Part shown: one piece after another, positions 45,801-55,185 of the stretch
How the letters are laid out: every line of letters begins with the position of its first letter
How positions within the stretch are numbered: position 1 is the first letter of the stretch
From: Loripinus fragilis
Taxonomy: Eukaryota; Mollusca; Bivalvia; Lucinida; Lucinidae
Reading direction: 5' to 3'
DNA length: 64,000 nt
Assembly: GCA_964019695.1 (NCBI GenBank)
Contig: OZ026518.1
Location: forward strand, 106,054,305 to 106,118,304
Notes under the pieces: generated by a model
Database searches by the model: none
What the model saw: the letters and a program-made list of their open reading frames with translations, nothing else
What the model was told of the DNA's origin: nothing
Made by a program: the position numbers and the translations under genes

Positions 45801-46390
45801 CTACAGGTAAAAAGGAGCTCATGCGTTTCTTAGGTATGGCAGGTTACTACAGAAAATTCTGCAGTAACTTTTCTACTATATCTGCTCCTCTTACAAACCT
45901 TTTGAAAAAGAATACCATATTTGTCTGGACACAAAGTTGTCAAGAGGCTTTTGATAAATTAAAGGCCATTCTAAAGAGTGAACCAGTGCTCGCTGCTCCA
46001 GACTTTCAGAAATCTTTTAAACTAGCTGTTGATGCTAGTGATGTAGGAGCAGGAGGCGTTCTCTTACAAGAAGATGAAAGTGGGGTAGACCACCCTGTTT
46101 GCTATTTCTCTAAGAAATTCAGGAAATGTCAGAAAAACTACTCCACTATAGATAAAGAGTTTCTTGCTTTGATTCTATCAATTCAACATTTTGAAGTGTA
46201 CATCTCTTCTTCATCTTCTCTTGTGACAGTTTACACTGATCACAATCCACTCACATTTCTACGGAAAATGAAGAATAAAAATCAGAGATTGTTACGCTGG
46301 ACTTTCCTATTACAGGAGTATAACCTGGATGTCAGACACATCAAAGGCAGAGAGAATGTTGTGGCTGACGCTCTTTCAAGAATAACATAG
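42881..46390 (+). pseudogene. pol: protease, integrase, reverse transcriptase, RNase H
   Basis: Protease: LRDTGASQS, catalytic Asp codon at 42,989. A TGA at 43,163-43,165 cuts it from the rest. The 1,072-codon frame from 43,172 then holds the integrase zinc finger (H208, H215, C245, C248), the catalytic triad D279, D338, E374 (35-residue spacing) and a GPY/F-type FGPYTV at 510-515. The reverse transcriptase follows (TDYRKVN, KFDLLKGFWQIPL, YIDD at 805-808; MPFGRKN has Arg where Leu is usual), then RNase H (AVDASDVGAGGVL, STIDKEFLAL, TDHNPLTFL) ending VVADALSRI. The INT-RT order is inverted relative to ordinary gypsy elements. Confidence 0.95.
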
Positions 46391-46448
46391 TACAGCACTG
46401 TACTACAGTACATTTGTAAAAGAAATCTTTTTGTAAAATATTTCTTTT

Positions 46449-46467
46449 TCTTTAAGGGGGGGGGGGG
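46449..46467 (+). other. polypurine tract
   Basis: AAG followed by twelve G directly before the 3' LTR: the start of plus-strand synthesis. Confidence 0.75.
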
Positions 46468-48528
46468 TGTAATGCACACCCATTTTTATATTAACAAATA
46501 TATATTTTCTCCCCTAGCATTTGTTTTGCTCTCTGTCATATCTAGACACACTAATTGTTTGGTGTATTATATATATATATATATATATTGATGTTCAAGC
46601 TTAGATCACAAAATAGGATTGAAATTACCTCTTGTTAGTCCGATCAGTGATTACCTTTTTCATCCAATCAGAATCCAGGTGTTGACCAATCAATGATTAC
46701 CATTTTTATCCAATCAGCAGACAGGAGAGTTAATTATCAGCCAATCAGATATTTGTTTAATGGAATAACCCTTGAAATGAACTTGCCCATATATAAAGCA
46801 TTGATAGGAGTGCATTTGGTCAGTTTCGGAACCTGATTTCTATGGTGACTTGGTGTATAAGTTGAAGAAGATTGTTGGCTCTAATAATTTTTCAGCGCAG
46901 TTCATTAAAATAATTTCCCATTATAAAAAGATTGGCTATAACATTAATGTATTGCAACAGACTGCATGCTTGGTAGTCAACCCAATCACGGTTGGCAACT
47001 TTGCTTTCCTCTTTAATTGCACGCCGGTGGGTCGGACTTCAGACTCTATGAAGGTTCCGACTTAAAGACTTATCTATTGATGAGATGGTAGGGGTCTGAT
47101 GCTTTGGCTGTTTGTCGGGCCCACCGGGGTTTACCTGTTGGATTTCTTTTGCTCCGGTATTCAGTTTAATTTACTGTTGAGTCCTTATCCTTGCTTTATC
47201 TCCTTGTTATATCTTGATTTATATGTTTTAGGAGATGATGCATTGATAAGTTAGGGGTCTTTCATGCAAACCAAATATATATGTGTCTTGATCCACATCT
47301 GAATTAAGGGTGAGGTTGGCGCCGTTAAACCGGTTTAAGCCCTCCAGTAAAATATTTTACTGACCGTTCCAAGGCGGTACTTCTTTTGTGGATCTTTTAT
47401 GTTTTTGTTCTGTCTTGTGTTTGCTATGTTTTGTGTGCGTCTGTTTATATGTGCTTTGTGGTCACCTGCTGGGAAAGGGCTGACCTCTTGGCTCTCGTTT
47501 GTGGTGTCTTCTGTGAGTTTGTCACTTTCCTATTGGTATCCTGGGTCAGGTGTGGTACTTGATTGTATCGATTCCTGATCTTTGCACCATTACTTACTTT
47601 TATGACTGCTAAACCGAAAGGTCTTAATAAGAAATTGGGAGGCTATAAAGGCTATTGGACAGACAAGAAGATATAATATACTGGTAATTTACCTACAGAG
47701 TGAGGAGTTGACTGAAACATGTCTACCGAGCTTTGTAGTATATTTTATCCCAGTATATAGTGGCTGAGCCTTAGAGATCTAGCTCATTTCAGCTCATTGT
47801 CTTAGAAGGCTATTTGACAGACAAGAGCAAATATATTTAGTGGCTAGGCCTCTCATGAATCCTGTATAAGGCGATTGGGAGACCTGGCTCACTCTAGCTC
47901 ATTTGTTTACAAGACAACTTTGTGGCTGCTCACACTGTGACAGCCTGTTATATATATATATAACCTTGTGATTGCTCCGGCAGTGTTGTCACTCCGGTAA
48001 TTGCTGTACAACACAGTATAATACTTATTTAGCTTTGGTTATTCCAACGGCTAGCTGCTTTGACAGCGTATTTATACTTATTTTCCTCTATAGGATTTTG
48101 ACTGCTCTTGCAGTATTTTTCATAGTGTTGTACTTTTGTAGTGTTTGGGCTCAAATAACAAGGTTGTTAAGGTTGTTTTGAATAGGTCAATTTGAGCTGC
48201 TCAAATATTACTCTGATAGTACTTTTGTGCTCACTGTGGCTCGCTATATATATATATAATTGATCAAGGGTTTACATTTTACTACTTGGACTGCTTTGAT
48301 TATAGTTATTGTCAACTTTGGCCCATCTCATAATTTGTTGTTGACCACATTGAATGGTTTTATTATTAAACACCAAGAAGGTGACTCAATCATTGTTTGG
48401 AGCAGATAGCTCTGTCTTAATTGGGAAAAATCATTTATAGCTCATTGGGCTCATTGAAGCTCAGATCTTTTGATTTATATTTCTTTCTTGTTGCTCCTAG
48501 GCTTGCAAAGCATACCTGGGCGTAACAG
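46468..48528 (+). repeat. 3' LTR, enlarged by an insertion
   Basis: Matches the 5' LTR in two pieces (46,468-46,825 and 47,601-48,528). About eight substitutions are visible by eye, plus a much shorter (TA)n run and a 3-bp insertion (TTG, near 48,338). Confidence 0.9.
46826..47600 (+). mobile_element. 5'-truncated LINE-like 3' fragment in the 3' LTR
   Basis: Absent from the 5' LTR, where the four bases GGCT occupy this spot. Starts inside an ORF tail (GDLVYKLKKIVGSNNF, ISHYKKIGYNINV, ACLVVNPITV, NCTPVGRTSDSM, stop at 47,062-47,064). A 3' UTR of over 500 bp follows, ending CCTGATCTTTGCACCATTACTTACTTT. The last 67 bp recur alone at 57,110-57,177 with the same TTACTTACTT end, as expected of 5'-truncated LINE copies with a short-repeat tail. 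Family not assigned; no target duplication. Confidence 0.6.
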
Positions 48529-48685
48529 GATACAGTGAGGATACAGCAGGGGTACAGCAGGGGTACAGTCAGGGTACAGCAGGGGTACAGTCAGGGTACA
48601 GCAGGGGTACAGTCAGGGTACAGCAGGGGTACAGTGGGGACCAGTAGGGGTACAGTGGTGGTGGGTGGTGGTGGTGGGTGGATTT
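48524..48685. repeat. minisatellite and GGT tract (left repeat, part 2)
   Basis: GGATACAG changing to GGGTACAGTCA/GGGGTACAGCA units, then GGTGGTGGGTGGTGG. It mirrors the sequence from about 53,015 to 53,160. Confidence 0.85.
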
Positions 48686-48787
48686 ATCGAGAAAGCATAA
48701 AAATACCACAAAAACTAGTATATGTGTTTAATATTTATTGTAATATAGAACCCAGAACAAGCACTACATAAATCGTACATTATGACA

Positions 48788-49214
48788 TCATTTCCTCTGC
48801 ACTTGACGCTTTGGAGTACACAATTTCATCATTTTAGTCACTATCAAGCGATCATTTCGCTTCTTCTGTTGTACATTAAAGTCTTTTACAATGTCTTTCA
48901 TCGTTTTTCCCTGATGTCTCTTCATAACATAGTATGCGCAGTATAGACCGCACACATTGGATGTAGATTGCTGTAGTTGACCAACGTTTTTGAGGTATTT
49001 CTTTTTTAGGATCTTTTCAAATCCAACTCCATAGTCTTTTGCCATGTGTCCCAAGGAGTCAAAAAATTCGAAACGACCACGTTTAGGAAAGTAAAATGCC
49101 ACCCAGATGTTCACCTGGACCTTGGCTCGTGTCTGTATTGGAAATGAAGAATCTTCCTCTTTGTATTTTAAGTTGATCTGCAGTGCATATTGTGACTGGA
49201 TAGCCAAGCAGCAT
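48788..49214 (-). pseudogene. Polinton protease (PRO), left copy, frameshifted
   Basis: Adenovirus-type cysteine protease, which in the family matures capsid proteins. From the ATG at 49,212-49,214 the frame reads MLLGYPVTICTADQLK, then a one-base insertion at the catalytic-His region (GAACATCTGG versus GAACACTGG in the right copy) shifts it. Downstream the frame has EFFDSLG, VGQLQQSTSNVCGLYCAYYV with the oxyanion Gln and the nucleophilic Cys, and ends VQRK. The right copy is intact at this point but broken elsewhere. Confidence 0.85.
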
Positions 49215-49224
49215 ATCATACAAG

Positions 49225-49505
49225 CCCTTTTCTTCTGATACGTGTTCAGTCAGGTGTTCAACCGTGTTGTCAGATGATTTTTGTTCAGTCAGGTGCTCAA
49301 TCGTGTTGTCAGACGATTTTGTTTACTTGTCCTTTTGCACTGCCCCAATCACTGACCAGAATAACGTGTGTTGCGCTTTTATAATGAGATGTTTTTGCAA
49401 CGTAAGAATCTCTCAAAAAGACACTAGTATAAGACCACCATGTCCAACCCAAACGATATGACATAATATTTTGATCAGGAGGAGGTAAAGTGTCATATCA
49501 AGATC
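49225..49505. other. spacer with a 39-bp tandem duplication
   Basis: TTCAGTCAGGTG(T/C)TCAA(C/T)CGTGTTGTCAGA(T/C)GATTTT occurs twice in a row (49,246-49,318). It may hold the promoter between the divergent protease and PC4-like genes; no motif is decisive. Confidence 0.55.
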
Positions 49506-49838
49506 ATGGAATGGACAGGTGTAATAGGCATCATATTTATCTCTCTTAGCACACCACTCTATATTTTAGCAAGCATGGAATGGTCGAATAACAATCCTTT
49601 TGATTATGTAATGGAAGTCAATCAGACTGCATGCTCATATCTGAAGCAATTTGATCTCAAAGATAATGTAATTTTATCGGTGTGCAACAGAGATGGAGAA
49701 ATCATGTTAGATATACGCCTCTTCCTAAATCAAACGGCTACCATTCGTGGTATCCCATTGAACCTAAGACAATGGAACGTTCTACAAGGAGTATCCAAAA
49801 GTGTGAATAGAGCTATCAAAAAGGAAAACACATGTTAG
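49506..49838 (+). CDS. PC4/SUB1-like single-stranded-DNA-binding protein (Polinton)
   Basis: A 110-codon ORF; the family-like part begins near the internal Met at MEWSNNNPFDY. The segment DGEIMLDIRLFLN...RGIPLNLRQWNVLQG followed by VSKSVNRAIKK follows the PC4 fold pattern (KVLIDIRE..., GISLNPEQW, DDAVRKL). PC4 proteins bind melted or single-stranded DNA and act in transcription and replication. Here it likely serves element transcription or genome replication. The assignment rests on pattern recognition by eye. It lies divergent from the left protease gene. Confidence 0.6.
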   Translation: MEWTGVIGIIFISLSTPLYILASMEWSNNNPFDYVMEVNQTACSYLKQFDLKDNVILSVCNRDGEIMLDIRLFLNQTATIRGIPLNLRQWNVLQGVSKSVNRAIKKENTC

Positions 49839-49948
49839 AACCAGTGATCAAGGAAAAAGTTCAATTCATGATGGAGCTTTCAAGTGTCTTTAATCGAATT
49901 CATTTCTTATAAGAGTTGAAAAATGCATCAGGAAATGACAGAATCATC

Positions 49949-50209
49949 ATGTTAGAATACATTACTCCAGGGCAAATGGCCTGTATAGGAGAGATAGGGC
50001 GCAGAATATACCACCATACATTTCCTTTGTTGATTCGAGACCTGGCTTATTGTGAGGACAGAAGCTTAGTGTTACGAGTGTTATTTTCATTAAGGGTATC
50101 TTTTCGTGGAAAAGTAGCCACACTAGTTCGTTACCACAGAATCTTGTCAAGACTTCTAAGAGCGTATTACCTCCAGGCCACAATCCAAGATCAAATACAA
50201 TCTCAATGA
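49949..50209 (+). CDS. small Polinton protein, unrecognised
   Basis: An 86-residue ORF from ATG at 49,949: MLEYITPGQMACIGEIGRRI, EDRSLVLRVLFSLRVSFRGK and ATLVRYHRILSRLLRAYYLQ. Very basic, predicted mostly helical. It looks like a real coding gene by composition, lies 110 bp after the PC4-like ORF, and is followed by the GGT tract. A tiny ORF of 26 codons (49,832-49,912) lies between them. No function can be assigned. Confidence 0.5.
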   Translation: MLEYITPGQMACIGEIGRRIYHHTFPLLIRDLAYCEDRSLVLRVLFSLRVSFRGKVATLVRYHRILSRLLRAYYLQATIQDQIQSQ

Positions 50210-50237
50210 GAATCTTATTTTTACCATAACATGAGGT

Positions 50238-50690
50238 CGAGATGGTGGTGGTGGGTGGTGGTGGTGGTGGGTTGGTAGTGGTGGTGGGTTGGTGGTGGTG
50301 GTGGTGATGGTGTTGGTGGTGGTGGTGGTGGTGGTTTTGGTGGTGGTGGTGGTGGTGGGTGGTGGTGGTGGGTGATGGTGATGGGTGGTGGTGGTTTTGG
50401 TGGGAGGTGGTGGTGGGTGGTAGTGGTAGTGGTGGTGGGTGGTAGTGGTTTTGGTGGTGGTGGGTGGTGATGGTGGGTGGTGGTGGTGGTGGTGGTTTTG
50501 GTGGTGTTGGTGGGTGGTGGTGGTGGTGATGGGTGGTGGTGGTGGGTGGGTGGTGGTGGTGGTGGTGGTGAGTGGTGGTGGAGGTGGGTGGTGGTTTTGG
50601 TGGTGGTGGTGGTGGTGGTGGTGGTGGTGGTGGTGGTGTGTGTGTTGGTAGTGTTGGTGGTTGTGGTGGTTTTGGTAGAGGTGGTAACAA
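50238..50690. repeat. 450-bp GGT/GGGT low-complexity tract
   Basis: Almost pure (GGT)n and GGTGGTGGGT on +, with occasional TTTTGGTGG. All long Pro/His/Thr or Val/Trp ORFs here, up to 272 codons, are products of the repeat. The + strand is rich in G-runs. Confidence 0.95.
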
Positions 50691-50757
50691 TGATCCAATA
50701 ATTGTAAGGAGGCTGAAAAGCGTAAGAAGGTATAGACACATTATTCGTTGAGACAAA

Positions 50758-51591
50758 ATGATCAGGTGTTTGATCTGCAACCAGTCCTATAGTAGGCGTG
50801 TTGCATTGCGAAGACATGAACACAATGTCCATGGCAGTGGAAAAAATATCGACCAGTCACAACCATTGAAGGAAATAACATTTCAACATCCCTTTTCTTT
50901 GATGGTGATTGGGCCCAGTGGATCAGGGAAAACTGAATGGACTAGAAAGCTGTTACTCACCTCATTAATACACCCATCTCCAGAACGTATCTTATGGTGT
51001 TTTGGGCAATGGCAACCCTTGGACAAGGATCTTCAGAAGAGAATTCCATGGATAGAATTTGTGCATGGCATCCCAGACTATCTCAATAGTCCTCAGTATA
51101 TCAATCCAGGTAAACGGAACCTAATCATCTTTGATGATCTGATGACTGAAGCGAAGTGTGACTAGAGAATAGCTGATCTCTTTACCAAAGGCAGTCACCA
51201 CAGAAATATATCTATTGTGTACCTTACCCAAAACGTGTTTCCTCAAGGTAAAGCTTGCAGAGATATTGCTTTGAATACGCAATACTTGGTCTTGTTTAAT
51301 AATCCAATTGACAGACAACAAGTGGCAACCTTGGCAAGAAGAATTTATCCATCAACCAGCGCTATGTTTATGAAGCGATTTGAAGAAGCCACTTCACGAC
51401 CTTATGGTTATCTCATCATAGATCTTAAATCGAGTACATCAGAACAAGACAGATTACAAACTGTTATATTTGAGTCCACTGATCAACATGCTTTTGAACC
51501 TCCAGATGAGGAAACTCTGTCTGATGATGAAGATGCTAGCAGTGTAGAGTCTCTAGACTATATAAACGATCTTGGACCTCCTGGTAAATGA
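50758..51591 (+). pseudogene. Polinton packaging ATPase (FtsK/HerA-like) with one stop codon
   Basis: P-loop ATPase that in the family pumps DNA into capsids. N-terminus: a C2H2-type finger CLICNQSYSRRVALRRHEHN. Walker A GPSGSGKT at 52-59; Walker B LIIFDD, residues 122-127. A TAG at 51,163-51,165 interrupts the frame just after. The same frame then continues ADLFTKGSHHRNISIVYLTQ (sensor-type region), QVATLARRIYP and an acidic tail (EETLSDDEDASSVES). Only this one lesion is seen. Transcribed with the genes before and after; next ORF 13 bp downstream. Confidence 0.9.
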
Positions 51592-51604
51592 AGAAAATTA
51601 AGAG

Positions 51605-51991
51605 ATGTCCGCTCTAGATGGGAGATTTCAAAATCCGCTCAGGCAGGCCAACATAGAACAGTTTAAGGCTAAAGTAAATGCCTATGAAGAGCAAGGTTTT
51701 ACCTTGGAAAAAGTTATCCATTTTGCTGCCAACGGTGAATTGCCTTTTCTCCGTAAAAGACTCAGACAAGAGTACGCCCAATTTCTAATTGATTTTTATG
51801 AGTTACAAGAGGACCCTATTCAACAACAAATACTAGAATCTGCGAGAACGATCAGAAATCAACATGATATGAATCAGACTGACTCTATCAGACAAGCCAT
51901 CAAACTCAGAAAAGACTTATTTATGGACATATGGCCAAATCATAATATAGAAGAAAACCACGAAGAGGATGGAGCCTCTGAAGAGGAATGA
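51605..51991 (+). CDS. small Polinton protein, 128 aa, unrecognised
   Basis: MSALDGRFQNPLRQANIEQF start, FTLEKVIHFAANGELPFLRK, then a helical body and an acidic end EENHEEDGASEEE. Intact. It lies 13 bp after the ATPase and its stop overlaps the next start (ATGA). A minor structural or scaffold role would fit its place, but nothing in the sequence proves it. Confidence 0.6.
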   Translation: MSALDGRFQNPLRQANIEQFKAKVNAYEEQGFTLEKVIHFAANGELPFLRKRLRQEYAQFLIDFYELQEDPIQQQILESARTIRNQHDMNQTDSIRQAIKLRKDLFMDIWPNHNIEENHEEDGASEEE

Positions 51992-52362
51992 ACAACGTAA
52001 GAGTGATGCGATACCATACAAGAACAAGAACAATGGGGTCAATGGAAGTATACGATGCTAAACAAGAAAAATGGGTTCCCTACATGCGTGACTACAATGC
52101 ATGGTATCAACTTTTTAAAGACTTGAGAGATGGATACGTCCAGCCCGACCATATGGGGCGCTATGTCGTGGGCAGTGGGAAGAAATACAGAAAGCTAAAA
52201 GAAATAGAAACACGAGAAAAGGAAATGGAAGCGCGTGAAAAACAACTTGAAGCACGTGAAAAACAAATAGAAGCACAAGAACAGAAAAGTCCCACTTTGA
52301 AACAAATCACACCCATAGCTCAAGCGATCGAAATAGCCAAATCAGAGATTGAGCGTAAATGA
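51988..52362 (+). CDS. small Polinton protein with coiled coil, 124 aa
   Basis: Starts in a 4-bp ATGA overlap with the previous gene. N-terminal half: aromatic-rich (YDAKQEKWVPYMRDYNAWYQ, DGYVQPDHMGRYVVGSGKKY). C-terminal half: a heptad-like repeat REKEMEAREKQLEAREKQIE that should form a coiled coil. Intact; family not recognised. Confidence 0.6.
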   Translation: MNNVRVMRYHTRTRTMGSMEVYDAKQEKWVPYMRDYNAWYQLFKDLRDGYVQPDHMGRYVVGSGKKYRKLKEIETREKEMEAREKQLEAREKQIEAQEQKSPTLKQITPIAQAIEIAKSEIERK

Positions 52363-52455
52363 AAAGAGAATGATAGTCAGAGTATAACAGGTGGAAATCT
52401 GCAGCATAAGAAATGCAAAGCAACTGTGGACTGGAATTCATTCAGATATTAAAAG

Positions 52456-52906
52456 ATGAACAGCAAACAACTGTTTGATATGCTGCTTGGCTATCCAGTC
52501 ACAATATGCACTGCAGATCAACTTAAAATACAAAGAGGAAGATTCTTCATTTCCAATACAGACACAAGCCAAGGTCCAGGTGAACACTGGGTGGCATTTT
52601 ACTTTCCTAAACGTGGTCCTTTCGAAATTTTTTGACTCCTTAGGACACATGGCAAAAGACTATGGAGTTGGATTTGAAAAGATCCTAAAAAGGAAATACC
52701 TCAAAAACGTTGGTCAACTACAGCAATCTACATCCAATGTGTGCGGTCTATACTGCGCATACTGTGTTATGAAGAGACATCAGGGAAAAACAATGAAAGA
52801 CATTGTAAAAGACTTTAATGTACAACAGAAGAAGCGAAATGATCGCTTGATAGTGACTAAAATGATGAAATTGTGTAATAGAAAGCGTCCAGTGCAGAGG
52901 AAATGA
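52456..52906 (+). pseudogene. Polinton protease (PRO), right copy, frameshifted
   Basis: From ATG at 52,456 the frame reads MNSKQLFDMLLGYPVTICTA, NTDTSQGPGEHWVAFYFPKR with the catalytic His intact. One extra A near 52,629 (GAAATTTTTT versus GAATTTTTT on the left) then leads to a stop. The other frame carries FFDSLG, VGQLQQSTSNVCGLYCAYCV and the end. Its first 20 bases lie outside the inverted repeat, which begins at about 52,476. The left copy has a different lesion. Confidence 0.85.
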
Positions 52907-55185
52907 TGTCATAATGTACGATTTATGTAGTGCTTGTTCTGAGTTCTATATTACAATAAATATAAAACACATATACTAGTTTTTGTGGTATCTTTATGCT
53001 TTCTCGATAAATCATCCCACCACCACCACCCACCACCACTGTACCCCTACTGGTACCCATTGAACCCCTGCTGTACCCTGACTGTACCCCTGCTGTACCC
53101 TGACTGTACCCCTGCTGTACCCTGACTGTACCCCTGCTGTACCCCTGCTGTATCCTCACTGTATCCTCACTGTATCCTCACTGTATCCTGGCTGTATCCT
53201 CACTGTATCTTTGCTGTATCCTCACTGTATCCTCAATGTATCCTCACTGTATCCCTATTGTAAAATGTTCGTTTGTATGTTTGTTTGTTAATGCGCTGGA
53301 TCCTTGTAAAATAAATATAGAAAAGTATACTAATGTTGTGTTATTTTTACACTTTCCACCTAAATATTGACCGAACTACAGCCATACCCTCACTTGTGCG
53401 CGTGTATGTGTGTCTGTCTGGCTGTCTGGTTCTCTGCATTAGTGTGTGTGTGTCTGTGTGCGTGTGTGTCTGTCTGTACGGTTCTCTGCAAAGGTGTGTG
53501 CGTGCGTGTGTGTGTCTGTCTGGCTGGCTGCATGGTTCTCTGCATAAGTGTGTGTGTCTGTCTGTGTGTCTGTCTGTCTGTATGGTTCTCTGTAGAGGTG
53601 TGTACATGTGTGTGCTTAAATGCATGTTTTATGCACGTTAAATAACAGCTAGCCTTAGCTATAGAGGGGATATGGTCTACCTTGGTTATTGTAGAAAAAA
53701 TAAACCCACCTAAAATTGTGTTAAAACCCGTCACTGAAAAATCAATAAATATTTAGTGTCAAAAACTGTTACATTTTCGCATTCGCCTACCCCCTGATTT
53801 CGCCCTTTTGATTCGTATAAATAGTTTTAAATTTTGACTAGTTCTCGTACTACTGACAATAACCATTAAGTATAAGTATTCTATTGATTGAGGTCAGTGA
53901 GTGAAAATGCTCATCATGGGTCATGCACACTATTGATTCATATAAATAGTATTATATTTTGACTAGTTCTCGTACTACTGACAATAACCAAGTATAAGTA
54001 TTACAATTCAATTGATAGATGCACTCGAATATATAGTTGTCTGATTTAATAATGTCCAGTTTAAAAATAAAACTCATTTGCCATGTGATATGTCCATAAA
54101 TCAGTCATATTTAATAAACTTTATTGTGCATTTTATTGCTTTTTTTTACGATTACCAATAGTGTTTAATTTAGATACAATCGAATTATTTTATGATGACT
54201 GTCGTCTGCTGGTAACCTTTGAAAACAGTTTGGATCAAGATCAGGTCACTGTCCTGTGTGTGTCTGTGTGTCTGTCTGTCTGTCTTTCTGTGCATTTACG
54301 TGCATTTGCTTGTCTTCACATTGGCGCAGACTAGTCTGAGGCTTCAGTGAGCCTTAAATGCCAAATTTTCTTGGCTCATATGAGGTATGATTCCTAATCG
54401 AATAAGCCCTTTACCTATTAGCATCGTCTGTTAACAGTGAAAGATCTGCAAAGGCTGCTCAAATTTTTGTTCTCATGAGAAATGAGCCATTTTAATAGAT
54501 ATTAATACTTATCTCATGTGTACCCAGTACTGACTCAAACCAGTCTGCACATCTCTATCATTTATCACTTCATCTGCGCCTATAGTGGACCCCCCTAGGT
54601 AGAAAGTCGGATGGGCGTCTACGAAACTGCGAAGACCCTGATGAATGCCTCATTGTGGTAATAAGGGGCCTTAGAAATGGTAAACAGATCAATCTCCATG
54701 GGATCTTGTCGGGATAGAACTCGCGACCCCTGGATTTGCAGACCGACAAGTATCTGCACTCTGGTATGTTACAGACTGCCCTACGCGCCCGTAGGTATTT
54801 ATCGTACATATACAGTCTTTATGCCAATAAGCATTCATTTTGTGTGGTCATAAGGGACCTTAGAATCGATCAGGTGCATTTTATTGCTCTTCTTAAATAG
54901 CTGTCATTAAAATTGATTTTTCATAACCACACAGCTGTCTGAATATGTGTCAGAAGAAAAGGCCTCAGAGTGTAAGAGGTCATAATGTCTAAATATAGAT
55001 AAACAGGTCTGAATGTGTCAGTTACTAAAAATAGAAAATAACGTCAGTACAAGAGTGACCTTGAACTTGATGCTATAATTCTACAGCATCCATTTGTCTG
55101 GTTAAAATGGACCTTCTTACTCGATTTTGTATGGTCATAAGGGACCTTTTTTTAAACTTGGCGCTATAGAGACGCTCTTACTACT
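52476..55185. repeat. right Polinton terminal inverted repeat
   Basis: 2,710 bp, uninterrupted mirror of the left repeat. Includes the protease gene, GGT and GTACCCCTGCT minisatellite (53,015-53,262), GTCTGTCTG low-complexity DNA (53,400-53,620) and the SINE head fragment. Confidence 0.9.
53035..53262. repeat. TGTACCC / TGTATCCTCAC minisatellite (right repeat)
   Basis: Mirror of the array at 40,048-40,135 plus 48,524-48,660. Units of 10-11 bp grade from TGTACCCCTGC to TGTATCCTCAC. Confidence 0.9.

Larger units (their letters stand above)
40136..48528 (+). mobile_element. Ty3/gypsy-class LTR retrotransposon, Gmr1-like gene order
   Basis: LTRs TGTTATGCAC...GGGCGTAAC are flanked by AGGAT (5' flank 40,131-40,135; 3' from 48,528; first or last base ambiguous). 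Order: LTR, tRNA-Pro primer site, gag, protease, integrase, reverse transcriptase, RNase H, polypurine tract, LTR. Integrase before RT with a gypsy-type RT is the hallmark of the Gmr1 group. All coding regions share one frame from 41,579 to 46,390, interrupted by three stop codons. It lies in the left repeat of the Polinton only, so it came later. Confidence 0.95.
38110..49218. repeat. left Polinton terminal inverted repeat (interrupted)
   Basis: 38,110-40,135 plus 48,529-49,218, about 2,716 bp net, mirrors 52,476-55,185. It includes a tRNA-like SINE fragment (38,494-38,600), ACAG-rich low-complexity DNA, GGATACAG minisatellite and the left protease gene. Confidence 0.9.
38110..55185. mobile_element. 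Polinton/Maverick element, reduced, with nested retrotransposon
   Basis: Ends AGTAGTAAGAGCGTCTCTAT... / ...GACGCTCTTACTACT are flanked by the 6-bp direct repeat AAAAGA (38,104-38,109, 55,186-55,191), the Polinton duplication size; AG...CT ends also fit. Terminal inverted repeats are about 2.7 kb. Without the nested LTR element (40,136-48,528) it is about 8.7 kb, about half the usual size. Coding regions present: adenovirus-type protease (twice, in the repeats), PC4-like protein, packaging ATPase and three small proteins. Protein-primed DNA polymerase B, retroviral-type integrase and the capsid proteins are absent, so this copy is non-autonomous and decayed. Confidence 0.9.

Noticed and set aside
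49962..50832. Long Pro/His/Thr-rich ORFs (up to 272 codons) on the minus strand
   Set aside because: They are translations of the GGT tract in all three frames; composition is set by the repeat, and no domain or start context supports them.
53035..53262. CRISPR-like array
   Set aside because: Units of about 11 bp without unique spacers in an animal mobile element; a minisatellite.
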